64,000 bases of DNA from Methanoculleus sp. (GCA_018433835.1 JAHDQM010000021.1:29769-93768), one strand, 5' to 3'; positions 37,359 to 46,787 are shown, counted from the stretch's first letter. Notes: generated from the sequence alone by a model not told the origin. Made by a program: numbers and translations.

Positions 37359-38381
37359 TCATTCCCCATCCTCCAGCAGCCTCGCAATCTCCTCCGGGCC
37401 GGGGAGCTGATCCCGGAGTTCCCGGGGCAGTTCCCTGACCGTCCGGTAGGTGGCGACACCGATGGGCGAGGCGGAGGACTGCAGGGCGTACTCAACGATG
37501 GTGCGGCTCTTCTCCTTGCAGAGGATGATGCCGATGGAGGGGTTCTCACCCTCTTCGCGGACCTGCCTGTCCAGAGCGGCCAGGTAGAACTGCATCTTGC
37601 CGACGAACTCGGGCTGAAACTCCCCGATCTTCAGTTCGACGGCCACAAGGCAGCGGAGCCGCCGGTGGAAGAGCAGCAGATCGATGAAGTACTCCCTCTC
37701 CTCGACCTCCAGCCTGAACTGGCTCCCGACGAAGGCAAACAGCCCGCCCATGGCCCGCAGGAAGTCTTCGACCCGGCCGATGAGGGCACGCTCCAGCTCG
37801 CGCTCGGAGTGCTCCTCTCCTAGCTCCAGGAAATTGAAGGTGTACTCGTCCCTGACCGCGAGTTTTGCCTGCGCCCGCAGTTCCGGCGTGAGTGCCCGAT
37901 CGAAGTTGGTCTGGCCGAGGAGCGTCTTCTCGTAGCTCTGGTTCTCGATCTGGTGGATCAGCACGCTCCTCGACCACCCGAACTTGCGGCTCATGCGGAG
38001 GTAGAACTCTCGTTCCAGTGGATCGGAACACCGTTGCAGAATAACCAGGTTGTGACCCCAGCCAATTTCTCGCACAAGTTGTGCGAGTTTTTCAGAACCC
38101 GCATACGCCTCAAAAAAGGACTTCATCCGCCAGAGGTTGGAGGCGGAAAAGCCGCCGATACCGGGAAACTCCTCTTGCAGATCTCCAGACAACTGTTGGA
38201 CGATTGACTTACCCCAGGTGTCGCCGGCCTGCCGCTCCACGATCAACTGCCCGATATCCCAGTATAGGCCGATCAGTTCCTTGTTGACCGCCCTGAGCGC
38301 CTGGTACTGGCCGGCACGAATGCGCTCTTTGACTTCGAGGAGCAGCGAGCCATAGTCCTCCGGCAGGTTCGAGATCGTCAT
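37359..38381 (-). CDS. DUF1016 (YhcG-like) PDDEXK nuclease
   Basis: This 340-residue protein has the DUF1016 N-terminal helical domain (LYWDIGQLIVERQ, FSASNLWRMKSFFEAY, IGWGHNLVILQRC) and a C-terminal PD-(D/E)XK nuclease core, FIDLLLFHRRL then LVAVELKIGEF with the expected Asp, Glu and Lys. The family is common in defence neighbourhoods and often sits in type I restriction operons. Its start overlaps hsdM (ATGA), and a 70-base gap separates it from hsdS. Role within this system is unknown; an added nuclease is likely. Confidence 0.9.
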   Translation of the reverse strand: MTISNLPEDYGSLLLEVKERIRAGQYQALRAVNKELIGLYWDIGQLIVERQAGDTWGKSIVQQLSGDLQEEFPGIGGFSASNLWRMKSFFEAYAGSEKLAQLVREIGWGHNLVILQRCSDPLEREFYLRMSRKFGWSRSVLIHQIENQSYEKTLLGQTNFDRALTPELRAQAKLAVRDEYTFNFLELGEEHSERELERALIGRVEDFLRAMGGLFAFVGSQFRLEVEEREYFIDLLLFHRRLRCLVAVELKIGEFQPEFVGKMQFYLAALDRQVREEGENPSIGIILCKEKSRTIVEYALQSSASPIGVATYRTVRELPRELRDQLPGPEEIARLLEDGE

Positions 38382-40486
38382 ATCCCCAGTTCCCCGAAGT
38401 TCTTCTTGATCGTCGCCGCCAGCTGCATCGCCTCGGTGTTGAGGTCCTCCAGTTCCACATGGATCTCACGGAGGGCCTCCTCGAAGTCGAAATCCTCGTC
38501 CTCCTCCTCGGGGGCGACACCCACGTATCGGCCGGGTGTCAGCGACCAGTCGTTCTTCTCGATCTCGGCCCGGTCCACCAGTCTGACCAGCCCCGCGACA
38601 TCGCAGAGCTTCGCCTCGGGGAACCGTTCAGTCAGCCAGTGCGCCTGCCGCCAGAAATAACGCACCTGCTTGAGTTGCTCGACGGCCACCTGCCGCGCCT
38701 CGTCGGCACCCTTCCGGGCGCGGGTGATCTCGCGGTTCACCCACGCGCCGCTGTCCCGGGCGGTGCACTCGTTCTCGCAGGTCTCGATGAGGCGGCAGGC
38801 GAGTTTGTAGAGGAGGTCGCTCTGCTTGATCAGGTCCCGGCTGCACTCGGCCAGCGGGGCGAGACGGTCGACCGCCTTCTTGAGCTCGCCGTTGGAGGTC
38901 TTCTGCCCCTGCCACGCGGTCCGCTGCCCGGAAACCGCGTTTCGGAACCTCTCCACGTCGCCCTTGAACGCAGGCATCGCATCTTCGAGTTCCTTGAGTA
39001 CCCCGGCGTGGGGGGCATTGGTGGGCAGGGTCGAGAGGAACGGCCCCACCGCCTCTTGCAACATACCCAGAGAGGAGATGAACGACGGCAACGGTTCTGT
39101 ATCTTCACCGTTCCGGGCGGTGAAACATCCTTCCCCTTCGTCCAGCATGCGCCGGCAGTAACCGGCCACGAGATCGAGGTATTTGTCGGTGTCGCCGCGG
39201 TAGAGCCAGACGATGGCGAGGAGGTTTCGCTCCTGCTCAGGGGAAAAGTCGTAAATCTTGCGGGTGACCTTGCGGTAGATGTTCCGGGCGTCGATCATCA
39301 GCACCGCATCACGATACTCCTCGGGCCTGTCGCGGTTGAGGAACCAGAGTTCGCACGGCACGGAGCGGGTATAGAAGAAGTTGGAGCGGATGGCAAGCAT
39401 GATGTCCACATCGCCCGTCTCTATCAGCTTCTGCCGGACCCCTGCTTCAGCATGCCCGGCGCTGGAAGCCTGGGAGGACATGACGAAGCCTGCCCGCCCG
39501 TGCTCGTTCAGGTAACTGTAGAAGTAACTGATCCAGACATAGTTGCCGTTGGAGACCTTGCCCTTCTGGTTAACCCCCGGCAGGCCGAAAGGAAGGCGCG
39601 GGTCTTTCTTGACCTTGTCCGCATCGATCTCATCGACGTTGAACGGAGGATTGGCCATCACGAAGTCGGCCTTGCCCAACAACTCGTGAGGGTCCTCGTA
39701 GTAGGTGATGGCCTTCTGGATATCGCCTTCGAGGCCGTGGACGGCCAGATTCATCTTCGCCAGGCGGATGGTGGTGGCGTTCTTCTCAAGGCCGTAGAAA
39801 GTGAGTTTATCGACCGGGTTCTCGTTCTTGAGCTCGACGAAGCGGGCGCTCTGGACGAACATGCCGCCCGAACCGCAGGCCGGATCCAGGACGGTGCCGC
39901 CTTCGGGTTCGAGCACGTTGGCGATAAATGAGACCAGCGAGACCGGCGTGAAAAACTCGCCGGCATCGTGGGCTTTCTGGTCGGCGAACTGGGTGAGGAA
40001 GTATTCGTAGATACGGCCGAACACGTCCCCTGAGACATGCTTGAGTTCATCAGGATTGAGCGTGCGGAGGAGTTGGCCGAGCACACTGTTATCCAGTTCC
40101 TGGTATTCGCTCTTGGGGAGAACTCCCCGGAGGCTGGAGTAATCGCCCTCGATAGACTCCATCGCCTCGATGATGGCTCTCGCGCGATCGTCGCTGTCGG
40201 TGAGGGAAACGAGATGGTCGAACTGTGCCTTCGGCTGCAGAAAGATGGCGCTCTTCTGGGAGAAGTCTTCCTTGGTCAGCGCCCGGGTCTTCCCGCCGCG
40301 CTTTGGAAGGTTGGCTTCAACGTCCTCTTTCACCGCGAGAAACCGGCTGTATGCGTGCCGCAGAAAGATCAGGCCCATGACCGGCAGGAAATATTCGTTG
40401 CTTGCGTAGTTCGAGTTCGCCCGCAACGTATCCGCCGCGTTCCAGAGCCGTTTTTCGATTGCTTCGATATGTTCCAGTTGAGCCAT
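38378..40486 (-). CDS. hsdM: Type I restriction-modification system methylase subunit
   Basis: This 702-residue N6-adenine methyltransferase has the HsdM helical N-terminus (LRANSNYASNEYFLPVMGLI), GEFFTPVSLVSFIANVLEP, SAM-binding DPACGSGGMFVQS (about residues 196-208) and catalytic NPPF (about 275-278). It is about 200 residues longer than a classical HsdM, with a C-terminal helical extension that ends in an acidic segment. First gene of the operon; a TATA-like AATATTTATTG lies on the minus strand near 40658-40668, giving a leader of about 150 bases, and a second AT block lies just upstream of the ATG. Confidence 0.95.
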   Translation of the reverse strand: MAQLEHIEAIEKRLWNAADTLRANSNYASNEYFLPVMGLIFLRHAYSRFLAVKEDVEANLPKRGGKTRALTKEDFSQKSAIFLQPKAQFDHLVSLTDSDDRARAIIEAMESIEGDYSSLRGVLPKSEYQELDNSVLGQLLRTLNPDELKHVSGDVFGRIYEYFLTQFADQKAHDAGEFFTPVSLVSFIANVLEPEGGTVLDPACGSGGMFVQSARFVELKNENPVDKLTFYGLEKNATTIRLAKMNLAVHGLEGDIQKAITYYEDPHELLGKADFVMANPPFNVDEIDADKVKKDPRLPFGLPGVNQKGKVSNGNYVWISYFYSYLNEHGRAGFVMSSQASSAGHAEAGVRQKLIETGDVDIMLAIRSNFFYTRSVPCELWFLNRDRPEEYRDAVLMIDARNIYRKVTRKIYDFSPEQERNLLAIVWLYRGDTDKYLDLVAGYCRRMLDEGEGCFTARNGEDTEPLPSFISSLGMLQEAVGPFLSTLPTNAPHAGVLKELEDAMPAFKGDVERFRNAVSGQRTAWQGQKTSNGELKKAVDRLAPLAECSRDLIKQSDLLYKLACRLIETCENECTARDSGAWVNREITRARKGADEARQVAVEQLKQVRYFWRQAHWLTERFPEAKLCDVAGLVRLVDRAEIEKNDWSLTPGRYVGVAPEEEDEDFDFEEALREIHVELEDLNTEAMQLAATIKKNFGELGI

Positions 40487-40960
40487 TTGTAAACCTTTTT
40501 ATGTGCGGACCCGGCGACGGCCGATCTGGAGAAGGAGTATTCTTCTACCAGATCAGACCCCTTTGAATCCATAACTATTGACCCTTTAATCCTGGCTAAT
40601 TTGTAGCATCGGCCATGACGTCGGTTACTTTTATCAAAAAGTCCGTGTGTCATGCAATAAATATTACTATTGGTTATTATAGCCCGGGTTCACAATCGAT
40701 AAGCGGGGGCTAACCCCGGGCGCCGTAATATTTGCAGTTATCCAGATTTAATTGACAGGATGAAAGGATCGTTCTCAGAACAACACGGTTCACGTGCTTA
40801 CTTTCGGAGACAAAAAGCATCCCGGTCGATCGCCCCGGGAAACGTGGTATAGCCCGATGAGCGGCAACATCGGTGAGCATGCTCATGAGAAAAAAAGGGT
40901 TGATCGGAGATGGTGCATCACTCCGGGGGCCACTCGAAATGCCCGCCCGGGCCGCCCGGC
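40487..40960. other. Non-coding spacer upstream of hsdM
   Basis: No convincing gene. It contains the promoter of the restriction operon, an inverted repeat GCCCGGG/CCCGGGC (40682-40688 and 40715-40721) that could form a long hairpin, and GC-skewed sequence up to the end of the next gene at 40961. I looked for a tRNA here and found none. Confidence 0.45.
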
Positions 40961-41281
40961 TCAGCAGCACTGCTGCTTGCCGCCGGCCTCTTCTCCCTCG
41001 AGGAGGAGCCTGCCGAAGAGCACCCTCTCAAGTGTCGAAGCCACGTACTTCATCCGCTGGGCCGCTTCCATGTCCTCGTAGCGGTGGATGTCGGCGTAGA
41101 CCTGCAGGCGGACGAGGCCGAACCGAAGGCGGTTGAGGTCTTCGTCCTCGAGTTCCGACGCCTCGCGGTAGATTGGCTCGAGCAGGAAAGGGAACTCCTC
41201 GTAGTTCTCGAGCGCCTCGACGACCCTTGAAAATATCGGGTGGGGTTCCCCCTGCCCGGCAAGAATCCTCGAGTAATCCAT
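40961..41281 (-). CDS. Hypothetical protein ending in Cys-Cys, downstream of NBP35/Mrp
   Basis: I do not recognise the family. The 106-residue product is helical and acidic, with EALENYEEFPFLLEPIYREA and LRFGLVRLQVYADIHRYEDM, and finishes with GGKQQCC. The start ATG lies one base after the stop of the Mrp/NBP35 gene, so they form one transcript. The vicinal C-terminal cysteines resemble metal or cluster carrier tails, and context suggests a partner in iron-sulfur cluster handling; this is inference. Confidence 0.7.
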   Translation of the reverse strand: MDYSRILAGQGEPHPIFSRVVEALENYEEFPFLLEPIYREASELEDEDLNRLRFGLVRLQVYADIHRYEDMEAAQRMKYVASTLERVLFGRLLLEGEEAGGKQQCC

Positions 41282-41282
41282 C

Positions 41283-42185
41283 TTATCCCTCGATCTCTTC
41301 TACCAGGGCCTGCATGATGGCATCGAAACTCTTCCAGGTCGGGCTTTCCCCGGCCCCGGCATGGCGGATGATGAAGGGCCTTCCTTCGTCCGCAGCCTTG
41401 CGCATCTCTGGATCGAGCGGGATGGCCCCGAGGAAGGGCACACCGAGGTCCTCCGCCTCTTTCTTGCCGCCGCCCCTGCCGAAGATATCGATCTCCTCCT
41501 TGCAGTGGGGGCAGACGAACCCGCTCATGTTCTCCACTATCCCGAGCACCCGGAGTTCGAGTTTCTTGATGAACTCGGCCGCTTTGCTCGAGTCGAGGAC
41601 CGCGACATCCTGCGGGGTGGTGACGATGACCGCTCCGGCGATGTTCGGGGCGAGCTGGGCGACGGTGAGGGCCTCGTCGCCGGTGCCGGGCGGAAGGTCC
41701 ACGATCAGGTAGTCGAGGTCGCCCCAGTTTACGTCTTCCAGGAACTGCCGGATGACCGTCATCTTCATCGGCCCCCGCCAGATCACGGGAGTACTGCGCT
41801 CCGGGAGCAGGAATGCCATGGAGATGACCGCGAGGTTGCCGGTGACCCTGACCGGTTCGATGATCTTTCCGTCGTAGGACTGGAGACGGGCATCCTCGAT
41901 CCCGAGCATCTTCGGGATGTCCGGGCCGTGGATGTCGAGGTCGATGAGACCCGTGTTATAGCCGCGGTTGGCGAGGGCGTAGGCGAGGTTTGCCGAGACC
42001 GTGCTCTTCCCTACTCCACCTTTTCCGGAGAGGACGAGAACGACGTGTTTTACGCTGACGTCGGCTTTCGGGGGGAGGCCTTTCGGGGCATCCGCGTTTC
42101 TTGGATCGTCGCACTTGGTCGTAGACGGGCAGCTGGCGCAGTTCCCGGTGCAGGTTTCCTTATCGGGTTCGTTCGTTTGAGTCAT
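41283..42185 (-). CDS. Mrp/NBP35-type iron-sulfur cluster carrier ATPase
   Basis: This 300-residue P-loop protein has an N-terminal cysteine set (CTGNCASCPSTTKC, residues about 12-25) as in NBP35, a deviant Walker A LSGKGGVGKSTVSANLA (about 53-69), and the C-terminal CxxC of VCPHCKEEID (about 226). It assembles and transfers [4Fe-4S] clusters in the cytoplasm. A TTAATATATA box lies on the minus strand near 42240. A CCTTC-tcta-GAAGG inverted repeat at 42212-42225 lies between the box and the start and might be a regulatory site. Confidence 0.93.
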   Translation of the reverse strand: MTQTNEPDKETCTGNCASCPSTTKCDDPRNADAPKGLPPKADVSVKHVVLVLSGKGGVGKSTVSANLAYALANRGYNTGLIDLDIHGPDIPKMLGIEDARLQSYDGKIIEPVRVTGNLAVISMAFLLPERSTPVIWRGPMKMTVIRQFLEDVNWGDLDYLIVDLPPGTGDEALTVAQLAPNIAGAVIVTTPQDVAVLDSSKAAEFIKKLELRVLGIVENMSGFVCPHCKEEIDIFGRGGGKKEAEDLGVPFLGAIPLDPEMRKAADEGRPFIIRHAGAGESPTWKSFDAIMQALVEEIEG

Positions 42186-42323
42186 AAGAAATATCCTCTG
42201 CGGTAGAGTAACCTTCTCTAGAAGGATCTGAAGCTACTATATATTAACGGTAAACGTAACAAAAAGGTATAGTTTATGGCAAATCATCCCGTTCGGCCGC
42301 CGGGAGACTGTTTCATGCACAGG

Positions 42324-42596
42324 TCATCCTCCGCCGGCGGGGGGAAAGAGGGCGACAATGTCGCCGTCCTCGAGGGGTGTTTCGAGACCTCCGCTGAAGT
42401 GGATATTCCTGCCGTTCTTTAAGATGTTGACGTAGGCCCCGAGCTCCCCGGCAGGGGTGAAGAGGGCGTCGCCGAGACCGGGGTGCCGGAGAGAGAGGTG
42501 TTCGAGCAGGTCGCCGACCGTCGCTCCGCCGGCGATCTCCACATTGTGCTCTGCCGGGATGATCTCCCGGAGCACTGCAAACGCCCTGACCTTCAC
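42324..42596 (-). CDS. MoaD/ThiS-family sulfur carrier
   Basis: This protein of about 90 residues has the ubiquitin-like fold sequence KVRAFAVLREIIPAEHN and ends in ALFPPAGGG, with the Gly-Gly tail needed for thiocarboxylate formation. It would deliver sulfur to molybdopterin/tungstopterin, fitting the divergent aldehyde ferredoxin oxidoreductase gene next door. I prefer GTG 42596, which gives family length; an in-frame ATG at 42710 would add 38 residues unlike MoaD. Confidence 0.85.
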   Translation of the reverse strand: MKVRAFAVLREIIPAEHNVEIAGGATVGDLLEHLSLRHPGLGDALFTPAGELGAYVNILKNGRNIHFSGGLETPLEDGDIVALFPPAGGG

Positions 42597-42802
42597 CGTT
42601 ATGGTGCCTTCTTTGCCTGTGTCCTGAGGAACCGCCCTTCCCTCCTGCACACCCAGCTGATGGGGGTGTGCGGTCTTATCTGTATCGCTTCCGGGTGCCC
42701 GGTAAACCATGACTTCTTTTCTTTTTGGGTTGAGTTAACCATTTTCTCCGTCCAGCAGTCTTATTACCCAAAACGAGGTAATGTGGGTACGGAGGATAAC
42801 CC

Positions 42803-44602
42803 ATGAACGGTTACGCAGAGAAGATCCTCCACGTCGATCTCGCGAGAGAGCGGACGATGGAAGAACCGTTTCCCGAAGAGTGGAGGCGGGCATACATCGG
42901 GGGCAGGGGGCTTGGAGTCCGCATCCTCGAGGATTTGGTGGACCCAGAGAGCGATCCTCTCGGTGCTGAGAACGTGCTGGTCTTCGCCACCGGGCCGGTT
43001 GTGGGGAGTGGCCTTCCCCTGGGGTCCCGGTACGACGCCGTCACGAAGTCCCCGCTGACCGGGACGCTGACCAGCGCGAACTCCGGCGGGAAGTTCGGCG
43101 CCAGCATGAAACGCGCCGGTTACGATGCGATCGTGATCCGGGGGCGGGCACAGAGGCCTGTCTACCTCCTCCTCGACGACGGGCATGTGGAGGTCCGGGA
43201 CGCCTCGGAATTATGGGGGCTGACGACGAGCGAGACGACTGCGACTATCCAGAAGGATGTCGGCGACCCCGGTCTCAGCGTGGCCTGCATCGGCCCCGCC
43301 GGCGAGCGCCTCGTCCGGTTCGCCGGCATCATCAACGAGACCTCGCGGGCCGCCGGCCGCGGGGGCGTCGGCGCCGTGATGGGGGCGAAGAACCTGAAAG
43401 CAGTCGCCGCCCGGGGGAGCGGCCGGCTCACCGTCGCCGATCGCGACCGGTTCCTCGCCCTTAAAAAGGATATCGCCGAAAAGATCCGGGAGAACGCCAT
43501 CTCGGGCGGAGGACTGCCCCGGTTCGGGACGGCGGTCCTCGTGAACATCATCAACGAGAACTACATCCTCCCGACCCGGAACTTCCAGAGCGCACACTTC
43601 CCCGCCGCAGAGAACGTCTCGGGGGAGCGGATGGCCGATACCATCCTCTCCGGGAAGATGGGATGCCAGGCCTGCATCATCCAGTGCGGCCGCGACGTCG
43701 AGGTCGGAGGGAAGCGGACGGCAGGCCCCGAGTACGAGACGATCTGGGCGTTCGGTCCTGACTGCGGGATCGACGACCTTGCCGCCGTTGTGGAGGCGAA
43801 CAACCTCTCTAACGACCTCGGCCTCGATACGATCTCCGCCGGATCGACAATCGCCTGTGCCATGGAACTCTCGGAGAAGGGCTACATCGACGAGGAGATC
43901 CGGTTCGGCGACGCGGAGCGGATGGTCGACCTCGTCCGCCGGATCGGCTACCGCGACGGCATCGGCGACGAACTCGCCGAAGGATCCTTCCGCTTCGCGA
44001 GGAGGCACGGGCACCCCGAACTCTCCATGAGCGTCAAGCGGCAGGAACTTCCTGCCTACGACCCGCGGGGGCTGCAGGGGCACGGCCTTGCCTACGCCAC
44101 CTCGGTCAGGGGCGGCGACCACGTCTACGGCTACATGATCGCCCCCGAAGTGCTCGGGTCGCCGGAGAAGCTCGATCCCTACTCGAGCGAGGGGAAGGCA
44201 GTCTGGACAAAGACGTTCCAGGACCTCACCGCCTTCATCGACTCGTCGGGGAGCTGTCTCTTCACCTCGTTCCCGCTCGGAGCGGCGGACTACGGGGCCA
44301 TGGTCTCGGCGGTCACCGGCTACGACCTCGATGCCGGCGAGGTGCTCCGGATCGGCGAGCGGATCTGGAACATGCAGAAGGTCTTCAACCTGAAGGCCGG
44401 GTGCACCCCGGAGGACGACACCCTGCCGCCGCGCCTTCTTTTGGAGCCGCTCACCGAAGGCGCCCCGAAAGGCCGGGTCTGGGAACGCCAACCCCTTCTC
44501 GACGAGTACTACCGGGCCCGGGGATGGGACAGGGAGGGCCGTCCCACACCTGAGAAGCTCCGCGACCTCGGTATCGGGCAGGAGGGGGTTCCTGCACCCT
44601 GA
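42803..44602 (+). CDS. aor: Aldehyde ferredoxin oxidoreductase (tungstopterin enzyme)
   Basis: This 599-residue enzyme oxidises aldehydes to acids with ferredoxin. The N-terminal AOR domain shows IGGRGLGVRIL and GSRYDAVTKSPLTGTLTSAN, with AAGRGGVGAVMGAKNLKA for cofactor contacts. The iron-sulfur ligands are GCQACIIQCGR (about residues 290-300) and the distal Cys in NLKAGCTPEDD. A GGAGG ribosome site lies 8 bases ahead of the ATG. It is divergent from the MoaD gene, likely its cofactor supplier. The true substrate cannot be told from sequence. Confidence 0.94.
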   Translation: MNGYAEKILHVDLARERTMEEPFPEEWRRAYIGGRGLGVRILEDLVDPESDPLGAENVLVFATGPVVGSGLPLGSRYDAVTKSPLTGTLTSANSGGKFGASMKRAGYDAIVIRGRAQRPVYLLLDDGHVEVRDASELWGLTTSETTATIQKDVGDPGLSVACIGPAGERLVRFAGIINETSRAAGRGGVGAVMGAKNLKAVAARGSGRLTVADRDRFLALKKDIAEKIRENAISGGGLPRFGTAVLVNIINENYILPTRNFQSAHFPAAENVSGERMADTILSGKMGCQACIIQCGRDVEVGGKRTAGPEYETIWAFGPDCGIDDLAAVVEANNLSNDLGLDTISAGSTIACAMELSEKGYIDEEIRFGDAERMVDLVRRIGYRDGIGDELAEGSFRFARRHGHPELSMSVKRQELPAYDPRGLQGHGLAYATSVRGGDHVYGYMIAPEVLGSPEKLDPYSSEGKAVWTKTFQDLTAFIDSSGSCLFTSFPLGAADYGAMVSAVTGYDLDAGEVLRIGERIWNMQKVFNLKAGCTPEDDTLPPRLLLEPLTEGAPKGRVWERQPLLDEYYRARGWDREGRPTPEKLRDLGIGQEGVPAP

Positions 44603-44612
44603 CCCCGGACGC

Positions 44613-45050
44613 TCATTTTTTGATATGCCAGCCGCCCGTCGCTTCCGGGATGCAGTCGATCTCGGGGGAGTAGGGTTTGATGTCCAGCACCGGGGTCCCG
44701 TCCAGGGCGTCGAGCCCCCGGACCACCAGGACGCCGCCCTCCCGCCGGACCAGGTCGACGATCCCGAGACCAATCGGGTTCGGCCGGGCGGGCGATCTGG
44801 TCGAAAAGACTCCCCGTTCCCGGTCCTCTCCCGGCGGCTTTGCATGGAGTTGTCCCCGCTCCGCCCTGTCGAGCCAGTAGAGCACGATGAGGTGGCTGCT
44901 CCGCTCCACGTCCTCAAGCCCGGGGATGTAAACGTCATGGACGTGGATCTCCACGACGGTACCCGCGAGGCGCCCTTGCCGGGGGGCGTCGCCGCGGACC
45001 CGGTAGGGCGACCGGACGACGCCGATGGGAATGCACTCAATCGCAGTCAT
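44613..45050 (-). CDS. trmO: TrmO-type tRNA (t6A37) methyltransferase
   Basis: This 145-residue beta-barrel protein belongs to the TsaA/TrmO (UPF0066) family, which methylates threonylcarbamoyladenosine in tRNA with SAM. Seen are PIGVVRSPYR at the start, LIVLYWLDRAER, and the SAM-binding VFSTRSPARPNPIGLGIVDL (about residues 80-99), with DGTPVLDIKPYSPEID at the end. It starts four bases after the RNase HI stop and ends 10 bases from the convergent AOR stop. Confidence 0.92.
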   Translation of the reverse strand: MTAIECIPIGVVRSPYRVRGDAPRQGRLAGTVVEIHVHDVYIPGLEDVERSSHLIVLYWLDRAERGQLHAKPPGEDRERGVFSTRSPARPNPIGLGIVDLVRREGGVLVVRGLDALDGTPVLDIKPYSPEIDCIPEATGGWHIKK

Positions 45051-45054
45051 ACAA

Positions 45055-45480
45055 CTACCTCCTCAGCCGCTCCGCATCGAGCGTCTCGTTGCAGAGGCGA
45101 TCCGCGACCCGGATGCAGGGGTGCTCTCTTGGGACGCTCTCGAACCTGACCTCTGCGAAGTTGTGCATCCGCTGCCGCACCTCGTCTGCGAGGTCTGCAA
45201 GGTGCTCTCTGGTGATGCGGTACCGGCCGGTGAGCTGGCGGACAACGAGTTCCGAGTCCGACCTGACTTCGAGCCTGCCGCTGGTGAACTCCCGGGCGGC
45301 CGTAAGACCGTTGATGACGGCATGGTACTCGGCCACGTTGTTGGTCGCCGTCCCGATAAACCCCGAACGGCCGGCCACGACGGAGCCGTCCCGCACGATC
45401 ACGTATGCCCAGGCGGCGTCTCCGGGGTTTCCGCGTGATGCGCCGTCGGTATACAGCGTCACCGCATCGGTTGCCGTCAC
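45055..45480 (-). CDS. rnhA: Ribonuclease HI
   Basis: This 141-residue enzyme degrades RNA in RNA-DNA hybrids. Catalytic acids are visible in LYTDGASRGNPG, NNVAEYHAVI and EVRSDSELVVRQL, and a later Asp in RVADRLCNE. The start is GTG 45480, behind GGAGGGGG; the in-frame ATG 34 codons upstream adds residues unlike the family. It lies four bases before trmO. It lacks the basic handle region, as archaeal and some bacterial forms do. Confidence 0.92.
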   Translation of the reverse strand: MTATDAVTLYTDGASRGNPGDAAWAYVIVRDGSVVAGRSGFIGTATNNVAEYHAVINGLTAAREFTSGRLEVRSDSELVVRQLTGRYRITREHLADLADEVRQRMHNFAEVRFESVPREHPCIRVADRLCNETLDAERLRR

Positions 45481-45657
45481 CGGTGCCCCCTCCGGTGTCT
45501 CTCTGTGAGTATCATCTAACCGGTTGATAATCGATCTTTTGAGAGTTATTGGTATCGTTCCCCGGGGCAGGGGGCCGCCCACCGGAAGACGTTAATATCC
45601 CGGTGCAGTAAAGACGGACCTATGCTGGATACGGGCCGAATCATTGAGGATAGATCA

Positions 45658-46326
45658 ATGCGGGACCGGCTGAGCGTTTTTGAAGACCGGACCGACGCCG
45701 GGAGGCAACTCGCGGGGACCCTCTCAACGCTTGAGACGATCGCCGAACCGGTGATCTGTGCCATTCCTGCCGGGGGGGTGCCGCCGGGGCTTGAGGTGGC
45801 ACGGGCGCTCAAGGCCCCGCTCCGGATGGCGGTGGTGCGGAAGGTGCAGATCCCCTGGAACCCGGAGGCCGGGTTCGGCGCCGTGACCTGGAACGGGCGG
45901 GTCTTCCTGAACCGTCCCCTCATGGCCGGGCTCGATATCTCGGAGGCCGAAGTGAACGCCGCCATCGCGAAAGCCAGAAAGAACGTGGAGGAGCGGATAG
46001 AGAAGTTCGCCGGCGGCCGGGAAGAACCGGAGATCGAGGGACAGGACGCGATCCTGATCGACGACGGCCTCGCAACCGGGTATACGATGTTCGCCGCCAT
46101 CGAGGCGGCCCGGGCCGGGTCGCCCCGCCAGATCGTCGTGGCGGTTCCTACCGGCTCCCTCCACGCCGTCAACTTCATCGCCCGGCAGGCGGACCTCGCC
46201 ATCTGCTTGAACGTCAGGACCAGCCACACCTTTGCGGTGGCGCAGGCATACGAGCGGTGGCACAACGTCACCGACCAGGAGGTGCAGGAACTGCTGATCC
46301 AGGCCCGGGACATGAGACTCTTATGA
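45658..46326 (+). CDS. Phosphoribosyltransferase-family protein
   Basis: This 222-residue protein has a PRPP-binding loop AILIDDGLATGYTM (about residues 138-151) and a PRTase hood (FEDRTDAGRQLAGTLS). It resembles the stand-alone phosphoribosyltransferases often annotated as predicted competence or erythromycin-esterase associated; substrate unknown. The start at 45658 has GAGGA at 7 bases; an ATG at 45622 lies about 28 bases after a TTAATAT promoter box and could be a leaderless alternative. Located upstream of the PEBP genes. Confidence 0.85.
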   Translation: MRDRLSVFEDRTDAGRQLAGTLSTLETIAEPVICAIPAGGVPPGLEVARALKAPLRMAVVRKVQIPWNPEAGFGAVTWNGRVFLNRPLMAGLDISEAEVNAAIAKARKNVEERIEKFAGGREEPEIEGQDAILIDDGLATGYTMFAAIEAARAGSPRQIVVAVPTGSLHAVNFIARQADLAICLNVRTSHTFAVAQAYERWHNVTDQEVQELLIQARDMRLL

Positions 46327-46344
46327 TGGATGTGATATACGGCT

Positions 46345-46787
46345 ATGGAGCCTTTAACGGTGATACCGGGTTTCGGCGTATTCCCGCCGGAGCATACCTG
46401 CGACGGAGAGAACACCTCCCCGAGGGTACGGGTTCTCGGGTCGAATGCACCCTATCTTGCGGTCATCGTGGACGATCCTGATGCTCCGCGGGGCACGTTC
46501 ACCCACTGGCTTGCCTGGAACATTCCGGCGGCCGGCGAGATCCCGGGCGGGATCCCCCCGGAGTCCCGGGTCTCCCGTCCGGTCCCTGCCCGCCGAAGGG
46601 TGCGTCACACCGTTTCTTCATCCGGGTCTGGGGCCTCGGGCGGGAACTCGACCTCCCGCCGGGTGCCGACCGGTCACGCCTGGAGGGTGCGCTCGCGGCC
46701 GCCGCCACCGGGTACGGAGAGACGATGGCGATTTACGAACGCGGGAAGGCCTTCGGCGTCCGGCCCCGGGCCGGACACCGGACCTGA
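46345..46787 (+). pseudogene. PEBP (YbhB/YbcL) family gene broken by an internal deletion
   Basis: The 5' part encodes a good phosphatidylethanolamine-binding-protein-like start, with FPPEHTCDGENTSP and the ligand motif DDPDAPRGTFTHWLAWNIP. At GGTCCCTGCC (46581-46590) the family sequence stops, and the expected VQGxNDxGxxGxxGP block is missing. The remainder (CPPKGASHRFFIRVWGL to YGETMAIYER) continues in another frame to a stop at 46787. Both boundaries of the missing part would read GGTCCCTGCC in an intact gene, so a short-repeat deletion is likely. First of three tandem family members. Confidence 0.85.

Noticed and set aside
40681..40724. Possible tRNA near the GGGTTCACAATCGA segment
   Set aside because: No acceptor stem, D-arm or anticodon arm can be drawn around it; only an inverted repeat remains.
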